Shown here piece after piece: positions 1 to 13,030 of a DNA stretch of 64,000 nucleotides. The DNA is from JASHPR01 sp963778075 (GTDB taxonomy: Bacteria; Actinomycetota; Actinomycetes; Streptosporangiales; Streptosporangiaceae). The notes under the pieces are model-generated. The model was not told the DNA's origin. It did no database searches and worked only from the letters and a program-made list of their open reading frames with translations. A program made the position numbers and the translations under genes. Positions within the stretch are counted from its first letter, which is position 1; each line of letters opens with the position of its first letter. Location: positions 494,496-558,495 of the forward strand of contig CAVZTJ010000016.1 in assembly GCA_963778075.1 (NCBI GenBank), given 5' to 3'.

Positions 1-1147
1 GATGATGTTGCGCTGGATCTCGTTGGTGCCGGAGTAGATGGGGGCGGCCCGGCCCTGCAGGAACGCGTGCTGCCAGAGCGTGGTCTGATAGCCGTCGCCC
101 TGTGGCCGGATCAGCCCGTCGGCGCCCTCGATGTCCATGGCGATCTCGCCGAACCGCTTGAGGTACTCGCTCCAGAACAGCTTGTTGATGGACGCTTCCG
201 GTCCCGGCCTGCGCCCCTGCGCGAGATTGGCCAGCGCCGCAGCCCTGCGAAGCGGACGAGCTCGACCTGGCTGTACGCCCAAGCCAGCTTCTGCCGGGTC
301 AGCGCGTCGGTGTTGCGGCCGCGCTTGCGCGCGGTTCTCGCCAGCTTCCAGAAGTTGCGCTGGTAGGCGATGTGCAGCACCGACGCGTTGCCCCCGCGCT
401 CGTCGTTGAGCGTCGTCATCGCAACCCGCCAGCCGTTGTTCAGCCCGCCGATCACGTTGAACATCGGCGCCCGCACGCCATCGAGGAAGTCCTCGTAGAA
501 CTCGGCCGCCCGGTCATCTGCCGGACCGGGCGGTAGCTGACCCGGGATCCTTGAAGTCGATCAGCACGAACGAGATGCCGGCATCTTCGGCGCCGGATCG
601 GTCCGGCAGAGCACGAACATGTTGGTGGCCTTCGAGGCGCCCGATGTCCACAGCTTCTGGCCGGTGATCACGACCTGGTCCCCGTCGATCTCACCCTTGG
701 TCTCCAGCCCGGCCAGGTCCGACCCGTGACCTGGCTCGGAGAAGCCCTGGCAGTAGACATCCTCACCCGAGATGATCCGGGGCAGGAAGTAGGCCTGCTG
801 CTCTGGGGTGCCGTGCACGATGACCGACGGGCCGACCAGCCGTTCGCCCATGCCGCGCACCACCCGCGGCACCCACAACCGGTGCCACTCCTCGTTGAAG
901 ACCGCGACGCGTACCGCGTCCAGCCCCTGCCGCCGAACTCCTCCGGCAGTGCGGGCAGCGCCTGGCGTCAGCCAGCTCGCGTTCCCACTGGGTGTAGAAG
1001 GGGTGCTTGGTCTCTTCGGCCGGTTGAGCAAGACGTTGTTCCAGTCGCTCCAGTCGGCTAGCTCGGCAGGCAGCCGGGGCATGGCCGGCGATCCAGTCCG
1101 GATTTCGGCGCGGAATACCGCGATCTCCGGGCAAGATCTCGTTCCAC
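1..1147 (-). pseudogene. Acyl-CoA dehydrogenase, frameshifted and cut by the window edge
   Basis: FAD-dependent alpha,beta-dehydrogenation of an acyl-CoA. The central part (about 561-1082) reads clearly: a CQGFSEPGHGSDLAG substrate/FAD loop followed by GQKLWTSGA, typical of FadE proteins. The C-terminal part (about 111-476) contains FNVIGGLNNGWRVAMTTLNDERGG. The first bases of the window read backwards as the conserved IYSGTNEIQRNI terminus, so the gene runs off the left edge. At least three frame changes separate these blocks. The start is placed at a GTG just downstream of the preceding dehydratase gene (which ends at 1165) and is uncertain. It lies in the same transcription unit as that dehydratase. 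Confidence 0.8.
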
Positions 1148-1164
1148 GGGGTGTGCCTCCGGAC

Positions 1165-2321
1165 TCAACCGCGCTGATCGGGCCGGTGCGCAGGCGCCGG
1201 CCTGGGCTCGGGCAGCCGCACGGGTCCGGTGCGCAGGGATGGGAGCAGGATGGTGGCCGATCCGATGATGTTCTGGGTCCCGCGCTGGTTCACCCCGGTG
1301 AGGTTAGCTCGATGAGCGGCCGAGGTCGGGGTCGATGCGCTTGCTGGCGACTTCGGCGCTTATCCAGGTGGTATCGCCATGTAGTTGAACCGGCGGAATT
1401 CGCCGCGTACCGGTAAACCAGCATCGTCGCCGCGAAGTTGGTGCGGTCGTGCACGAGCAGGTCCAGCGCACGATGCCGATGTCGTAGGCGGCCGGAACTC
1501 CGATCTTGCGTGCGGTCTCGTCCTGCAGTGGATCCGCATGATGGCGTCCATGCCGAAATCATCGAGGCTGTAGAAGCCGCGCAGGGTGCGCCTGTTTTCC
1601 TGGCAGGCGCAGCGCCGGGAAGCCGTAGCCGGCAGCTCCGCCATGAAGTAGTTGATCAGGTCGTGATCTCGAACGGGCCTTCACCATCCGCGGGCATTCG
1701 GCTCCATCTCGACGTTCTCGAAGTAGAGCGTGTCGCCGCCTGATCATCTCGGCGTCGTAGGCGCATCGATGGCGTCGCGCTCTTCCTCGGTGTACTGCGC
1801 CGCTCTTCGCTGCGTATTTGTCGTTGACCGGCTGCCTGCGCTCTGTGTGGACGTACCACGGGCGGCGCTGGCACCGTCTGCGACTCATCACCACGTGTTC
1901 TCGTCGTCGTGATCACCGATCGCCGCGAACTGGGACTGCTTGCCTCCACCGCGGCGAGCGCGTTGCTGCGGTACAGCGTGTCGCAGGCTTGACGGCGGTA
2001 GAACAGCCTCGTGCCGGCATTGAACAGATGAACCGCAGGGCGCTCTCGTCTCCGCGGCGAGATCCGGCGGCGCGAGGGCGACAATGGCATGGTCACTCGT
2101 AGCCGGGGGGGCGATCATCCGCATCTGGTCGACGATCGTACGTTCGGTCGTGTAGAGCGGGTTCAGATCTCGTACGTGGGCGAACTGCGGATGCTGTCGG
2201 CGAGGCGTCTCGTTCACGGAGGACACGAAGCGGTGCGCAGCGTCGGATTCGGGTAGCCGATGCTTGCGCATCAGCTCGATGGCTCGTCGGTGATCACGCC
2301 GTGAAGCAACTGATCCGTCAT
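1165..2321 (-). pseudogene. MaoC/FAS1-like dehydratase, heavily frameshifted
   Basis: Piecing frames together gives one protein of about 380 residues. It starts MTDQLLHGVITDE, then reads HLFNAGTRLFYR, DTLYRSNALAAVE, NDKYAAK, DTLYFENVE, DLINYFMAELP, GFYSLDDFG, KIGVPAAYDIG, and ends with GDTTWISAEV and VNQRGTQNIIGSATILLPS. This is the double-hot-dog acyl dehydratase type (FAS1-like/MaoC) found in actinobacterial steroid and fatty-acid catabolism, which hydrates an enoyl-CoA. Several single-base indels break it. The ATG at 2321 and a TGA at 1165 frame it, and the following acyl-CoA dehydrogenase starts within about 20 bases. The family call rests on motif recognition only. Confidence 0.6.
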
Positions 2322-2409
2322 TCGCTGATCGCGTCTCTGCGCGGACCGGAACTCGGCGTTTCGGCCGAGCGGGGCACTGACCTTCGCACACTTATGCGAA
2401 TCGGGCGGG

Positions 2410-2423
2410 ATTGTACTAAATAT
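2410..2423 (-). promoter_or_regulatory. Weak relative of the cluster operator
   Basis: Read on the minus strand this is ATATTTAGTACAAT, about 90 bases upstream of the dehydratase start. It shares TTTAGTA with the three exact operator copies at 8301, 13013 and 18643 but lacks the full palindromic core. It may be a degenerate binding site. Confidence 0.3.
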
Positions 2424-2496
2424 CGCACATGGCTTCGGCGGGGTGGCGGCGGTGGCCGGTCAGGGTGGTGATGGCACCGATCAGCCTAGAGAGATG

Positions 2497-3315
2497 TCAG
2501 CGGCCGCCGAAACGCGGCTCGCGCCGCTCCACGAACGCCTGGGCCGCCTCGCGATGATCGTTGGTCAGCCCGGTGTGGACGTGGTGAGTCACCTCGATGT
2601 CCATGCACTCGCCGAGTTCGCCGCCGACGGCGCGGTTGAGGTTTTCCTTCATGTAGCGGTAGGCCAGCCGTGGTCCGTGGGCGAGACGCCGGGCGCGCAG
2701 TGCAACTTCGGCATCGAAATCACCGGGCAGGAAGACTGCGTTGACGATCCCCAGGCGCTCGGCGTCGACCGCGGACAGACGGTCAGAGAAGTAGTAGAGC
2801 TCCTTGGCCCTGGCGCTGCCGACCAGCCGGGTGAGGAACCACGTCCCCCCGTAGTCGCCGGAGAATGCGACCCGGGCAAACGCGGTGGTGAGCACCGCGC
2901 CGTCGACGGCGTATCGCAAGTCACAGGCGAGAGCCAGCGACAGGCCAGCACCCGCGGCAGGCCCGCCGATCGCGGCGATCGTGGGCTTGGGCATTTGCCA
3001 CAGCCGGCCGCTCGTGTTGGCCTGGCGGAGCCGCTGCAGGTGAATGGCGGCATCCACGTTGCGCTCCCGGTCTTCGGCGGGCCGCTCCGCCATGGCCTTG
3101 ACGTCGCCGCCCGCGCAGAAGGCACCGCCAGCCCCGGTAAGCACGACGCAGCCGACAGCGTCGTCGACCTCGAGCTCGCCGAGCATCCGGCCCATGGCCG
3201 TGAGCATCGCCTCGGACATGGCGTTCCGCCGGTCCGGCCGGTTCATGGTGAGGACCGCGACGCCGTCACTGACGTCGGCGAGCAGGTCTTCGGTCCCTGT
3301 GTCGAGCTGCGTCAC
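2497..3315 (-). CDS. Enoyl-CoA hydratase/isomerase family protein
   Basis: Intact crotonase-fold protein of 272 residues; it hydrates or isomerises an enoyl-CoA in beta-oxidation. The CoA/oxyanion loop GAFCAGGDVKAMA and the second loop GPAAGAGLSLALACDLRYA are present. The C-terminus ends AAQAFVERREPRFGGR, typical of the family. The frame is open further upstream to 3456, but the GTG at 3315 (VTQLDTG) is preferred because a GAGGGG ribosome site lies just upstream and the length then fits the family. It is the first gene of the minus-strand unit continuing into the MaoC-like and acyl-CoA dehydrogenase genes, and is divergent from the acyl-CoA synthetase beyond the G run. Confidence 0.88.
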   Translation of the reverse strand: MTQLDTGTEDLLADVSDGVAVLTMNRPDRRNAMSEAMLTAMGRMLGELEVDDAVGCVVLTGAGGAFCAGGDVKAMAERPAEDRERNVDAAIHLQRLRQANTSGRLWQMPKPTIAAIGGPAAGAGLSLALACDLRYAVDGAVLTTAFARVAFSGDYGGTWFLTRLVGSARAKELYYFSDRLSAVDAERLGIVNAVFLPGDFDAEVALRARRLAHGPRLAYRYMKENLNRAVGGELGECMDIEVTHHVHTGLTNDHREAAQAFVERREPRFGGR

Positions 3316-3465
3316 GCCTGTCCCCTCGTGGAATCCTCGGTGCCGAACGGAGCGAACGCCCGCACATCGGACGGGCACCGCGATGCCGGGGAGGAGCCAG
3401 GCCTCGCCATGGCTCACACACCCGGCTGCGCCCACGAAGCCTAGGTCCTCTGGCATCCTCTGAGG

Positions 3466-3485
3466 TTAAAGGGTACCCTTTTATA
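3466..3485. promoter_or_regulatory. Perfect palindrome, candidate operator
   Basis: AAAGGGTACCCTTT at 3468-3481 is a perfect 14-base palindrome in the gap between the divergent enoyl-CoA hydratase and acyl-CoA synthetase genes, flanked by AT-rich sequence. Its core (GGTACC) differs from the AGTATACT core of the other operators here, so a different regulator may bind. A GAGGAG ribosome-binding-like sequence follows at about 3500 for a plus-strand gene now lost in the G run. Confidence 0.45.
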
Positions 3486-3512
3486 GGCATATCGACTCGT
3501 GAGGAGAGCCCG

Positions 3513-5971
<2,459 letters not shown>

Positions 5972-7490
5972 GCCGCCAGGTCCGCAAAGAGGGCCTTGAC
6001 CGCCCCACGGTCGACCTTCAGCGTCGGGTTCCTCGGCAGTGTCTCCACGAACGCGAAGGCCACGGGGACCATGTACGGCGCCAGGCGTTCGCGCAGATAA
6101 GAGCGCAGCGCACGGTCGACCTCGGCTGCGTCGGCCGGGCCGCCGGCAGCCCACCGTGAGCATGACCGCGGCGCAGGGCACCTCGCCAGCCTGCTCGTCG
6201 GCGACGCCCACGACCGTGGCCGCCTCCACCTAGGGATGGGCTTCGAGCACGTTCGCCACGGCCACGCCGTCGACCTTCAGGCCGCCGCGGTTGATGATGT
6301 CGTCGATCCGGCCGTGGATCCACAGGAACCCGTCGGAGTCGATCGACGCGATGTCGTTGGTCGGTACCCATCCATCCGCGGTTCGGATCGCGGATTGCGC
6401 GCTGCGGACCCAGAGCCTGCCGTTTGCCCGGGGCCACGGCGCTGCTGGCGTCGGGATCGGTGACCCGCAGCTCAACGCCGCGGTGCGGCAGCCCGACGCT
6501 GCCGCGCTTGGCGGCGCCCCACTGCTTGAGGTCCCCCAGCGTCCAGCTGGAGATCCCCTGGGTCTCGGTGGCTCCGTACGCCTGCACGACCGGGATGCCG
6601 AAACGCTCCTCGAACTGGACCGCGAGTGGCGGGTCAAGCGGGGCGGTTCCGGATCGGATCATGATCAGTGAGGATAGCCACTCTCGCGGGATGTCCGAGT
6701 CCAGCAGCATGGCGAGCGCAGCCGCGGACCCCCGCGGAGCGGACCGCATAGTCGCGGACGAACTCGGCCCAGGGCCGCGGCTCGAACTTGTCGAGCAGGG
6801 CGAGCCGCCTGGCCTTTACGCAGCTGAGGCAGAAGGACATCATGCCGCCGACGTGGGACAGCTGCGTGTTCAGGATCGCGACGCTGTGCCGCAGCCGGGC
6901 CCTGCCCGTGACCGACGCGTACCTGCATGGCGTTGATGTTGGCCTCGATGTTCGCGTACGACAGCGGTACCCGCTTGGGCGGCCCGGTGGTGCCACTCGT
7001 CTGGAGCACGAACGCGGTCCCGGCCGGATATGCCAGCGGTGCACGGCTGGCCGTCTCGTCCGGCGCAACAGCACCGGCCGGCCCCGCCAGTGACACCACC
7101 GTCGTGCACCTCGAAGACCGCCGTGCCGCCCAGCGCTGCGGTGTCGCGCACGCCCGCTCGCGCCACATCCTCTGGCACGGCGACCAGGACGGCCTGCGCA
7201 CCCCGGCGAGCTCGGCCTGGATCGCGTCCGCGGGCGCGACCGCCAGCACCGGACCCCGGCGGTCGGCGAGGAGCCCGAGCACGGCACCCAGGAGCAGCGG
7301 ATGTTTGCAGATCACCGCGATGGCCCGGTCCTCGGGCACGAGCCGGGTCCGGGTCCGCATGATGGTAGCCATCGCCCGGATCTCGTCCCACGAGTACCAC
7401 CGCCCGGCATACACCATGTGCGGCTCGTGGCCGTCGAGGCCGAGCATCTCGTTCAGGCGAGAAGTCCAGGTGATCTCTGCGGGCACCGGT

Positions 7491-8301
7491 TCAGCCGCGC
7501 TCACCGGCGTGCCCTTCCTGCCGCAGGACCGCGCGCCGCAGACTCCACATCTGTGCCGCCCGCTCGAGCATGTATCCGGACAGGCAGCCGCGCGTCGGCC
7601 GCGGCCCGGTAGGTCGCCGCGACGGCCCTGGCCAGCTCGGCATCGGTGGCCGCAGCCTTCGCGACCTCGACGGCGGTGGCCAGCAGCTGATGCCGCGGAA
7701 TAGTCGTCCAGGCCAGCCCGGTCCGCACGGCGTCCTCAGCGGTGATGACCTGCCCGAACAGGGCCAGGGCCGGTGCCGCCGCCGGTGCCTCGACGAGCAG
7801 GGACAGATGCCCGCCGCCCGGGTGCATTCCGGACCGGCCGAACCCCTGGAACACCACGTCGTCGGAGGCGATTACGATGTCGGCTGCCAGCGCGAGGTTC
7901 ACTCCCGCGCCCATCAGGTGCCCCTGAGCGGCGGCCACGGTCGGCACCGGCGACGTGGCCAGTACGCTGAACATTTCGTAAATGGCGCCAGTTTCCTGGA
8001 ACGCGGCGGGAGCGGCTGGATCGGCGCCGGCCCGCCTGAGCAGGTCGAGGTTGCCACCGGAGCAGTAATCTGGACCTTCGGCGGCGATGACCAGGGCGCC
8101 GACCGACGGGTCGTCGCCAGCCGCCAGCAAGCGCGACGCAAGAAGACCGGCCACCTCGCCGTCCAGCGCGTTGCGCTGCGCACCAGCGCGGATCGTGAGG
8201 ATGGCAACGGCGCCATCGCGAGTGAGCTCAACATCCTTCGGATGCGGCCCGGCAGCCGTATTGCCTGACCCGCCCCGTCCGGAGGTACGCGTTCCACGCA
8301 T
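7491..8301 (-). CDS. Enoyl-CoA hydratase/isomerase family protein (late frameshift)
   Basis: Crotonase family. GPDYCSGGNLDLLRR is the oxyanion/CoA loop and QGHLMGAGVNLALAADIVIAS the second. The long frame from 8301 stays open to 7501, but the last 30 codons look shifted: the alternative frame gives LERAAQMWSLRRAVLRQEG, the usual tail of this subgroup, stopping at 7491. The start ATG at 8301 is immediately preceded by TATACT and the shared operator, with no ribosome-binding site, which suggests leaderless translation. Alternatively initiation is inside, near the DVELTRDGAVAIL segment. First gene of a two-gene unit with the acyl-CoA synthetase. Confidence 0.82.
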
Positions 8302-8318
8302 TTAGAGTATACTAAATT
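8301..8318 (-). promoter_or_regulatory. Operator/promoter, exact copy of TTTAGTATACTCTA
   Basis: On the minus strand this reads AATTTAGTATACTCTAAA and abuts the ATG of the enoyl-CoA hydratase. The palindromic core AGTATACT (8306-8313) contains TATACT, a good -10 hexamer. The same 14 bases recur exactly at 13015-13028 and 18645-18658. A second palindrome, GAGTGCACTC, lies at 8325-8334 in the same 90-base divergent gap. Binding by the nearby GntR protein would block transcription of both divergent units. Confidence 0.7.
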
Positions 8319-8390
8319 CCAATAGAGTGCACTCATCTCGGCCGCATGACGGGCATGGCTGCGCGGCTATGTACCGGCTGGAGGAGGTCA

Positions 8391-9552
8391 ATGGATTTCG
8401 GCGACAGCCCCGCCGAGGCCGCGTACCGGCAGCGCCTGCGGGAGTGGCTCGGGTGGGTCCTCCCCGGGATCGGCGACCGGAGCGACAAGCGCGCGTCGCT
8501 GTACCGGACCGCCGCCACGAGGAAGTGGCAGCACCTGCTGTACGACGCCGGCGACATCGGCCAGACCTGGCCAAAGGAAATCGGCGGCCAGGGCCTCGGA
8601 CCGACATTCGACTTCATCCTGAACGAGGAGTGCGCCCTGGCCCGGGCGCCTAGCCTGCCGACAAACGTGAACTACCTGGGTCGCTCGATCGCCGCCTTCG
8701 GCTCGGCCGCGCAGCGGGACAAGTTCCTGCCGCAGACGATGTCCGGGGATATCCACTGGTGCCAGGGCTTCAGCGAGCCCTCCGGCGGCTCAGACCTTGC
8801 GGGCCTCCGCACCAGGGCCGTCCGCGACGGCGACCGCTACCTGGTCAACGGGCAGAAGCTGTGGACCAGCGGCGCCCCCGACGCGGACTGGTGCTTCCTG
8901 TTGGCGCGAACCGAGACCGGCAAGCCCCGTCACCAGTCGATCTCGGTCCTGCTCGTCGACATGCGCTCGCCGGGGATCGAGCCGCACAACGTGCGGACGA
9001 CCGACGGAACCGAACCCACCGGCTCGTGCTTCTTCGACGACGTCGGGGTTCCCGCCGAGAACCTGCTTGGGCGTCCCGGCCAGGGGTGGGAAATCGCCAT
9101 GTCCGCCCTCTCCCACAAGCGCGGCCCGGCCGACACGGGCGTCCTCGCGCTGGTCCGGCGCCATAGGCCGACGAGCTCACCGCGGAGGCCGTCGCCGCTG
9201 GAACGATCGGGAATCCGCGCGTGCAGCGGGCCCTCGCCGACGCGTACGTGCAGTCGGAGGTGCTCAGGCTCAGCGCGCTGCGGCAGCTCTCCATGCGCGC
9301 CGCGGGCACGCCGGCCTTGCCGAGGCGCAGGTCGCCAAGCTGCTGTGGTCCGCCACCGTGCAGCGCATCGCGCACATCGGCCTCGAGATCGCCGGCGGAT
9401 CCGCCCTGACCGCCTCGGGCGGGAACGCGCTCGGCCGGTACTTCGAGTCACGGCACGCCAGCGTGTTCGGCGGCACCGCGCAGATCCAGCGCAACCTGCT
9501 CGCCCAGCGAGGGCTCGGGCTGCCGCGCTCAGATCGCCGCCCTAGGGACTAG
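8391..9552 (+). pseudogene. Acyl-CoA dehydrogenase, frameshifted in the C-terminal third
   Basis: Starts MDFGDSPAEAAYRQRLREWL after a strong GGAGGAGG site. FadE signature blocks are GQTWPKEIGGQG, CQGFSEPSGGSDLAGL, GQKLWTSGAPDADWC and FFDDVGVPAENLLG. The frame is lost at about 9165 and again near 9300, then resumes with KLLWSATVQRIAHIGLEIAGG and SVFGGTAQIQRNLLAQRGLGLP, the normal family terminus. Without the shifts the protein would be about 385 residues. It is divergent from the hydratase/synthetase unit, sharing the operator region. Its TAG overlaps the convergent aldolase stop (shared CTAG at 9549-9552). Confidence 0.85.
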
Positions 9553-10265
9553 TCGAACAGGTCGGGCTGTTCGCGACTATCTGGTCGTACAGCGGCTGGA
9601 AACTGAACCAGCCGGCGAAGCTGTTGCCGATCTGTGCCGGGTCAGGGCGGCGTTGTCGTGCTCGATCCGGACCGGGGTGCCCGCCGACTTCGCCAGCAAC
9701 TGCACCTGGCAGGACCGCTCCATGGTGATGAACCACCAGGCGGCGGCATCCACCGAGTCGCCGACGGTGAGCAGGCCGTGGTTGCGCAGGATGACGGCCT
9801 TGGGGCGCCCAGGGCGGGGCCGATACGCTCGCCCTCCTCGCTGTCGGTGACGACGCCGGTGGAGTCGTCGAAGAAGGTGTGCGATCCTGTAGAACGCGCA
9901 CGCTTCCTGGGAGATGGGTTCGAGCAGCTCACCCAGGGTGGACCGCGAGCCGTAGATGGAGTGACTGTGGGCAACCGCGATCACGTCCGGGCGGGCCGCG
10001 TGAATCTGCGCATGAATGTCGAACGCGGCGCCATTCATCGGCTAGCCGCCCTCGACCACCTCGCCGTGGTGAGTTCACCAGCATCAGATCGCTAACTCTG
10101 ATGTGCTTAAACGACATGCCGAACGGGTTCACCCAGAAGTGATCGCTGAGCTCCGGGTCGCGGGCCGTGATGTGCCCGGCCACGCCCTCCTCGAATCCGA
10201 ACCTGCCGAACAAGCGCAGGGCCGCGGTCAGGCGTTGTTTGCGGTGCAGGCGCTCCTCTCCCTGT
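9549..10265 (-). pseudogene. Class II aldolase/adducin family protein, frameshifted and 5' truncated
   Basis: The zinc-dependent class II aldolase fold is visible in pieces: EERLHRKQRLTAALRLFGRFGF, EGVAGHITARDPE, FWVNPFGMSFKHI, then AFDIHAQIHAARPDVIAVAHSHSIYGS carrying the HSHS metal ligands, AVILRNHGLLTVGDSVDAAAWWF with the third histidine, and the tail AGWFSFQPLYDQIVANSP. Two frame changes break it near 10070 and 9850. No start codon exists in the right frame; the N-terminus joins directly onto a truncated Gfo/Idh gene. It would cleave or epimerise a short hydroxy-acyl or sugar-like intermediate; the substrate is unknown. Confidence 0.72.
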
Positions 10266-10491
10266 GCAGGGAAGGCGGCGAACCCACGTAGACCGCATCC
10301 ACGTCGGGCGAGGCGATCATGGCTTCGAAACCCTCGAACGCCATTGGGACGCCGAGCCGTGCGGCAGCGGCATCCGCCCGCGCCTGGTGGCGTGCCGACA
10401 TCGCGACGACCTCGATGCCCGCTACAGCCTGAAAGGCCGGAACCTGCACCGCCGCGCCAAACCCGGTACCCACTGCCCCGATTCTCAGCAT
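10228..10491 (-). pseudogene. Gfo/Idh/MocA-type dehydrogenase, N-terminal fragment only
   Basis: About 75 residues match the NAD(P)-binding half of a Gfo/Idh oxidoreductase: MLRIGAVGTGFGAAVQVPAF (GxGxxA-like loop), then VDAVYVGSPPSLHR. A family member normally has 320-400 residues and continues with an EKP motif. Here the frame runs straight into class II aldolase sequence at about 10262. Either a real deletion removed some 250 codons, or the assembly collapsed two genes. It starts at ATG 10491, 16 bases after the stop of the upstream acyl-CoA dehydrogenase. Confidence 0.7.
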
Positions 10492-10507
10492 CAGCGACTC
10501 CGTTCTA

Positions 10508-11689
10508 CTAGAAACGCGGCAGCTCTAGTAGGGCTCCGTTCGAGCAGGACCGTGGCAGCCCGAGCGTGTGCGTGGCGACGTAGTTCAAGATCATCTCTCG
10601 GCTCAACCGGCGCTATCCTCAGCAACCGCGCCAGACCCCAGAGATGCGCGATCCGGTACTCGGATGCGAGCCCGCTGCCCCCATGCGCCTGAATGGCGAC
10701 GTCCAGCGCGCGCAATGCCGCCTCCGCTGCGGCAAACTTCGCCATGTTCGATGCTGCTGGCCGGACGCCCTCGGTCGTGCAGCCAGGCCGCCTTCGCGGT
10801 CGCCAGACGTGCCAGTTCGACGTTGATGGCGGCCTCGGCGAGTGGGTGCGCGATGCCCTGATGCGACCCGATGGGCACGTCCCACACCCGCCGCTCGCGC
10901 GCATAGCGAGAGGCTCGGGCCAGCGCGTACCGGGCAATGCCGTTCTCGATCGCTGCCCCGGTGATCCGCTCGGGGTTGAGCCCCTGGAAGAGGAAGCTCA
11001 TCCCTTGGCCGACCTCGCCGACGCGCCTGTCGTCTTCGACCCATACGTCATCGAAGGACAGCTCGTACTGCTTCTCGGGGAGCTGGATCTCTACGGGGAT
11101 ACGGCGCTTGGACAAGCCCGGCGCGCTCGTGTCGACGATGAAAAGCGTCATGCGACCGCGCTTCGCAGCGTCCTCGCCGGTCCTGGCCACGACCAGCATC
11201 GCCGAGGCCTCGTCGACTCCGGAGATGTACCACTTGCGCCCGTTGAGCTGCCATCCGCCGTTGTTAGGGGTGGCTTGGGCTCAGCCGGTGAGTGTTGGAT
11301 CCCGCGTCCGGTCCGGTGATGGCAAAGGCCATTTTGTCCTGGCCAGATGCCATGGGCGGCAGCCACCGCGAGTGCTGCGCCGCGGTGCCATGGGACTTCA
11401 GGATCTCGCCGCAGATCGCCGAGGAGACCAGCAGGAGAAGGAGCGGAACGCCAGCGGCGGCGGTTTCCTCGCATACGATCGCCAGCTTGCTGATGCCCCC
11501 GCCACCACCGCCGTGGTCCTCGGGCAGGTTGACGCCAATCAAGCCCGCCCGGGCAAGCGCGCGCCACAATTCGTCCATTGGCTCATCGCTGGACGCCTTC
11601 TCCTGAAAGTAAGCGGCGTCGAAGTCCTGGCATACCTTTGCGATTGTCTCCCGAAGCAGCCGGTGCTCGGGCGCCTCGTCAAAAGACAT
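10508..11689 (-). pseudogene. Acyl-CoA dehydrogenase, frameshifted
   Basis: Begins MSFDEAPEHRLLRETIAKVC at 11689, continues through GLIGVNLPEDHGGGGGG and DKMAFAITGPDAGSNTHR, then changes frame near 11290 and resumes WYISGVDEASAMLVVARTG, FDDVWVEDDRRVGEVGQG and GLNPERITGAAIENGIARYAL. It ends LLELPRF at 10508. The reading shifts again near 10700. The order and length (about 390 residues) fit a FadE enzyme. It lies about 60 bases after another acyl-CoA dehydrogenase gene; adjacent pairs of this kind often form heteromeric dehydrogenases in sterol or terpenoid degradation. Confidence 0.82.
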
Positions 11690-11750
11690 ACCGGCGTCCT
11701 GACCGCTGACAGAAGCTGTGACCAGCCTGATGAGCAGGCGCATCACGATC

Positions 11751-13008
11751 TCACCTTGGGCCGCGGGCGATGTCCCGCCACGGCATGCGTGAGTCGCTGA
11801 CGGGTCCTTGGGAAGGTTGAGCTCCGCTCGGCGACGTTGTTCCGGTGCACCTCGGATCGTGCCGCCCCCGATCGTGTCTCCACGGCTCCGCAGATAGCCA
11901 AAGACCACCCGGGCAGCCTCGGCGTCTTCTTCGGGGTGCGCCAGCGCCCGATCGCCAAGCAGGTCGAAGATCGCCGATTGCAGCCGCTGGTTGTGTCGGA
12001 CGACATGATCTTGATCAAGGCGGTCGACCACGGTGCCGTGCTGCTGCTGGTTGCGCTGGTTGGTCAGCCGCAGCACGGTGTTCTCGATGAAGAGCCGCGC
12101 GATCTGGTCGGCCCTGACCGGGTCGTCGACCGGCCGCAAGCCCGCCGTCGGCCTCGAGGCAAGTTCCACGAGGCGGTCGATCGAGGCGCCGCTGGTCCTC
12201 TCGCGGAGCCCAGCCGGCGCCAGAGAGTATTGCGCGTTCGTGCATGAGCACGGTGCGTGCGATCGGCCATCCTGCACCGGCAGCGCCGAGCCGATCCTCG
12301 TCGGCGACCAGCGCGCCGTCGAGGAATACCTCGTTGAACTCGCTGTCCCCGGTTATCTTCCGCAGCGGCCGAACGGCGACCCCCGGCTGCCGCATATCAA
12401 GCAGGAAGGCCGTGATGCCCGTGCTTCGGGACCGAGGGGTCGGTGCGGGCGAGGAGGATTCCCCGCGCCGCGTCGGTCGCGAGCTGCTCCACAGCTTCTG
12501 GCCGTCGACCCGCCAGCCCTCGGCCGTCTGCACGGCGCGGGTGGAGAGGCCAGCCAGGTCGGAACCCGCGCCTGGCTCACTGAACAGCTGGCACCACATC
12601 TGCGAGTTGTCGGCGATCGGGGGCAGCAGCCGCTCACACTGGCCCGGGTTTCCGGACGGCAGTAGAGCGGGCGCCACGAGGGCGATCCCGATGATGTTCA
12701 GGGTGACCAGCCGGGTGGCGCGCAGCTCTTCCCACACTCATGCGGGCGGTCGCCTGGTCCAGCCCGAGCCCGCCATACTCGCGGGGCCACGTTGGCGTGA
12801 CAAGACCGGAGCGCCCCAGCACGGGATACCAGCTGCGGTAGGCCTCCGGCGACCGGACCTGATGCAGCCGCGCCAGGTCGCCGGAAGCGGCCGCATCGGC
12901 CCATGCCGGCGGAACGTTGGCGGCTATCCAGGCCCGAACGGCGCGGCGCAGGCCATCGGGGTCGGCCGGGTTGGCCAGCCTGACATCCGGCTCATCGCGC
13001 GCCTGCAT
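11751..13008 (-). pseudogene. Acyl-CoA dehydrogenase, frameshifted
   Basis: Starts MQARDEPDVRLANPADPDGLR at 13008. Recognisable parts are TPTWPREYGGLGLDQATARMS, MWCQLFSEPGAGSDLAGLSTRAV, GWRVDGQKLWSS, FNEVFLDGALV, RLFIENTVLRLTNQR and the tail GGGTSEIHRNNVAE/LNLPKDPS reassembled across frames, ending MPWRDIARGPR at 11751. At least three single-base shifts occur (near 12720, 12470 and 12230, and again near the end). The start codon lies 4 bases after the shared operator with no ribosome-binding site between them, so a leaderless transcript is likely. First gene of the unit downstream of the GntR regulator. Confidence 0.83.
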
Positions 13009-13010
13009 GG

Positions 13011-13030
13011 CTATTTAGTATACTCTATTA
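13011..13030 (-). promoter_or_regulatory. Operator/promoter, exact copy of TTTAGTATACTCTA
   Basis: The plus strand reads CTATTTAGTATACTCTATTA. On the minus strand TATACT acts as a -10 element eight bases before the acyl-CoA dehydrogenase ATG at 13008. Regulator binding here would cover the -10 box directly. Confidence 0.72.

Noticed and set aside
2443..3444. 333-codon plus-strand frame
   Set aside because: It is antisense to the clear enoyl-CoA hydratase and has no family features.
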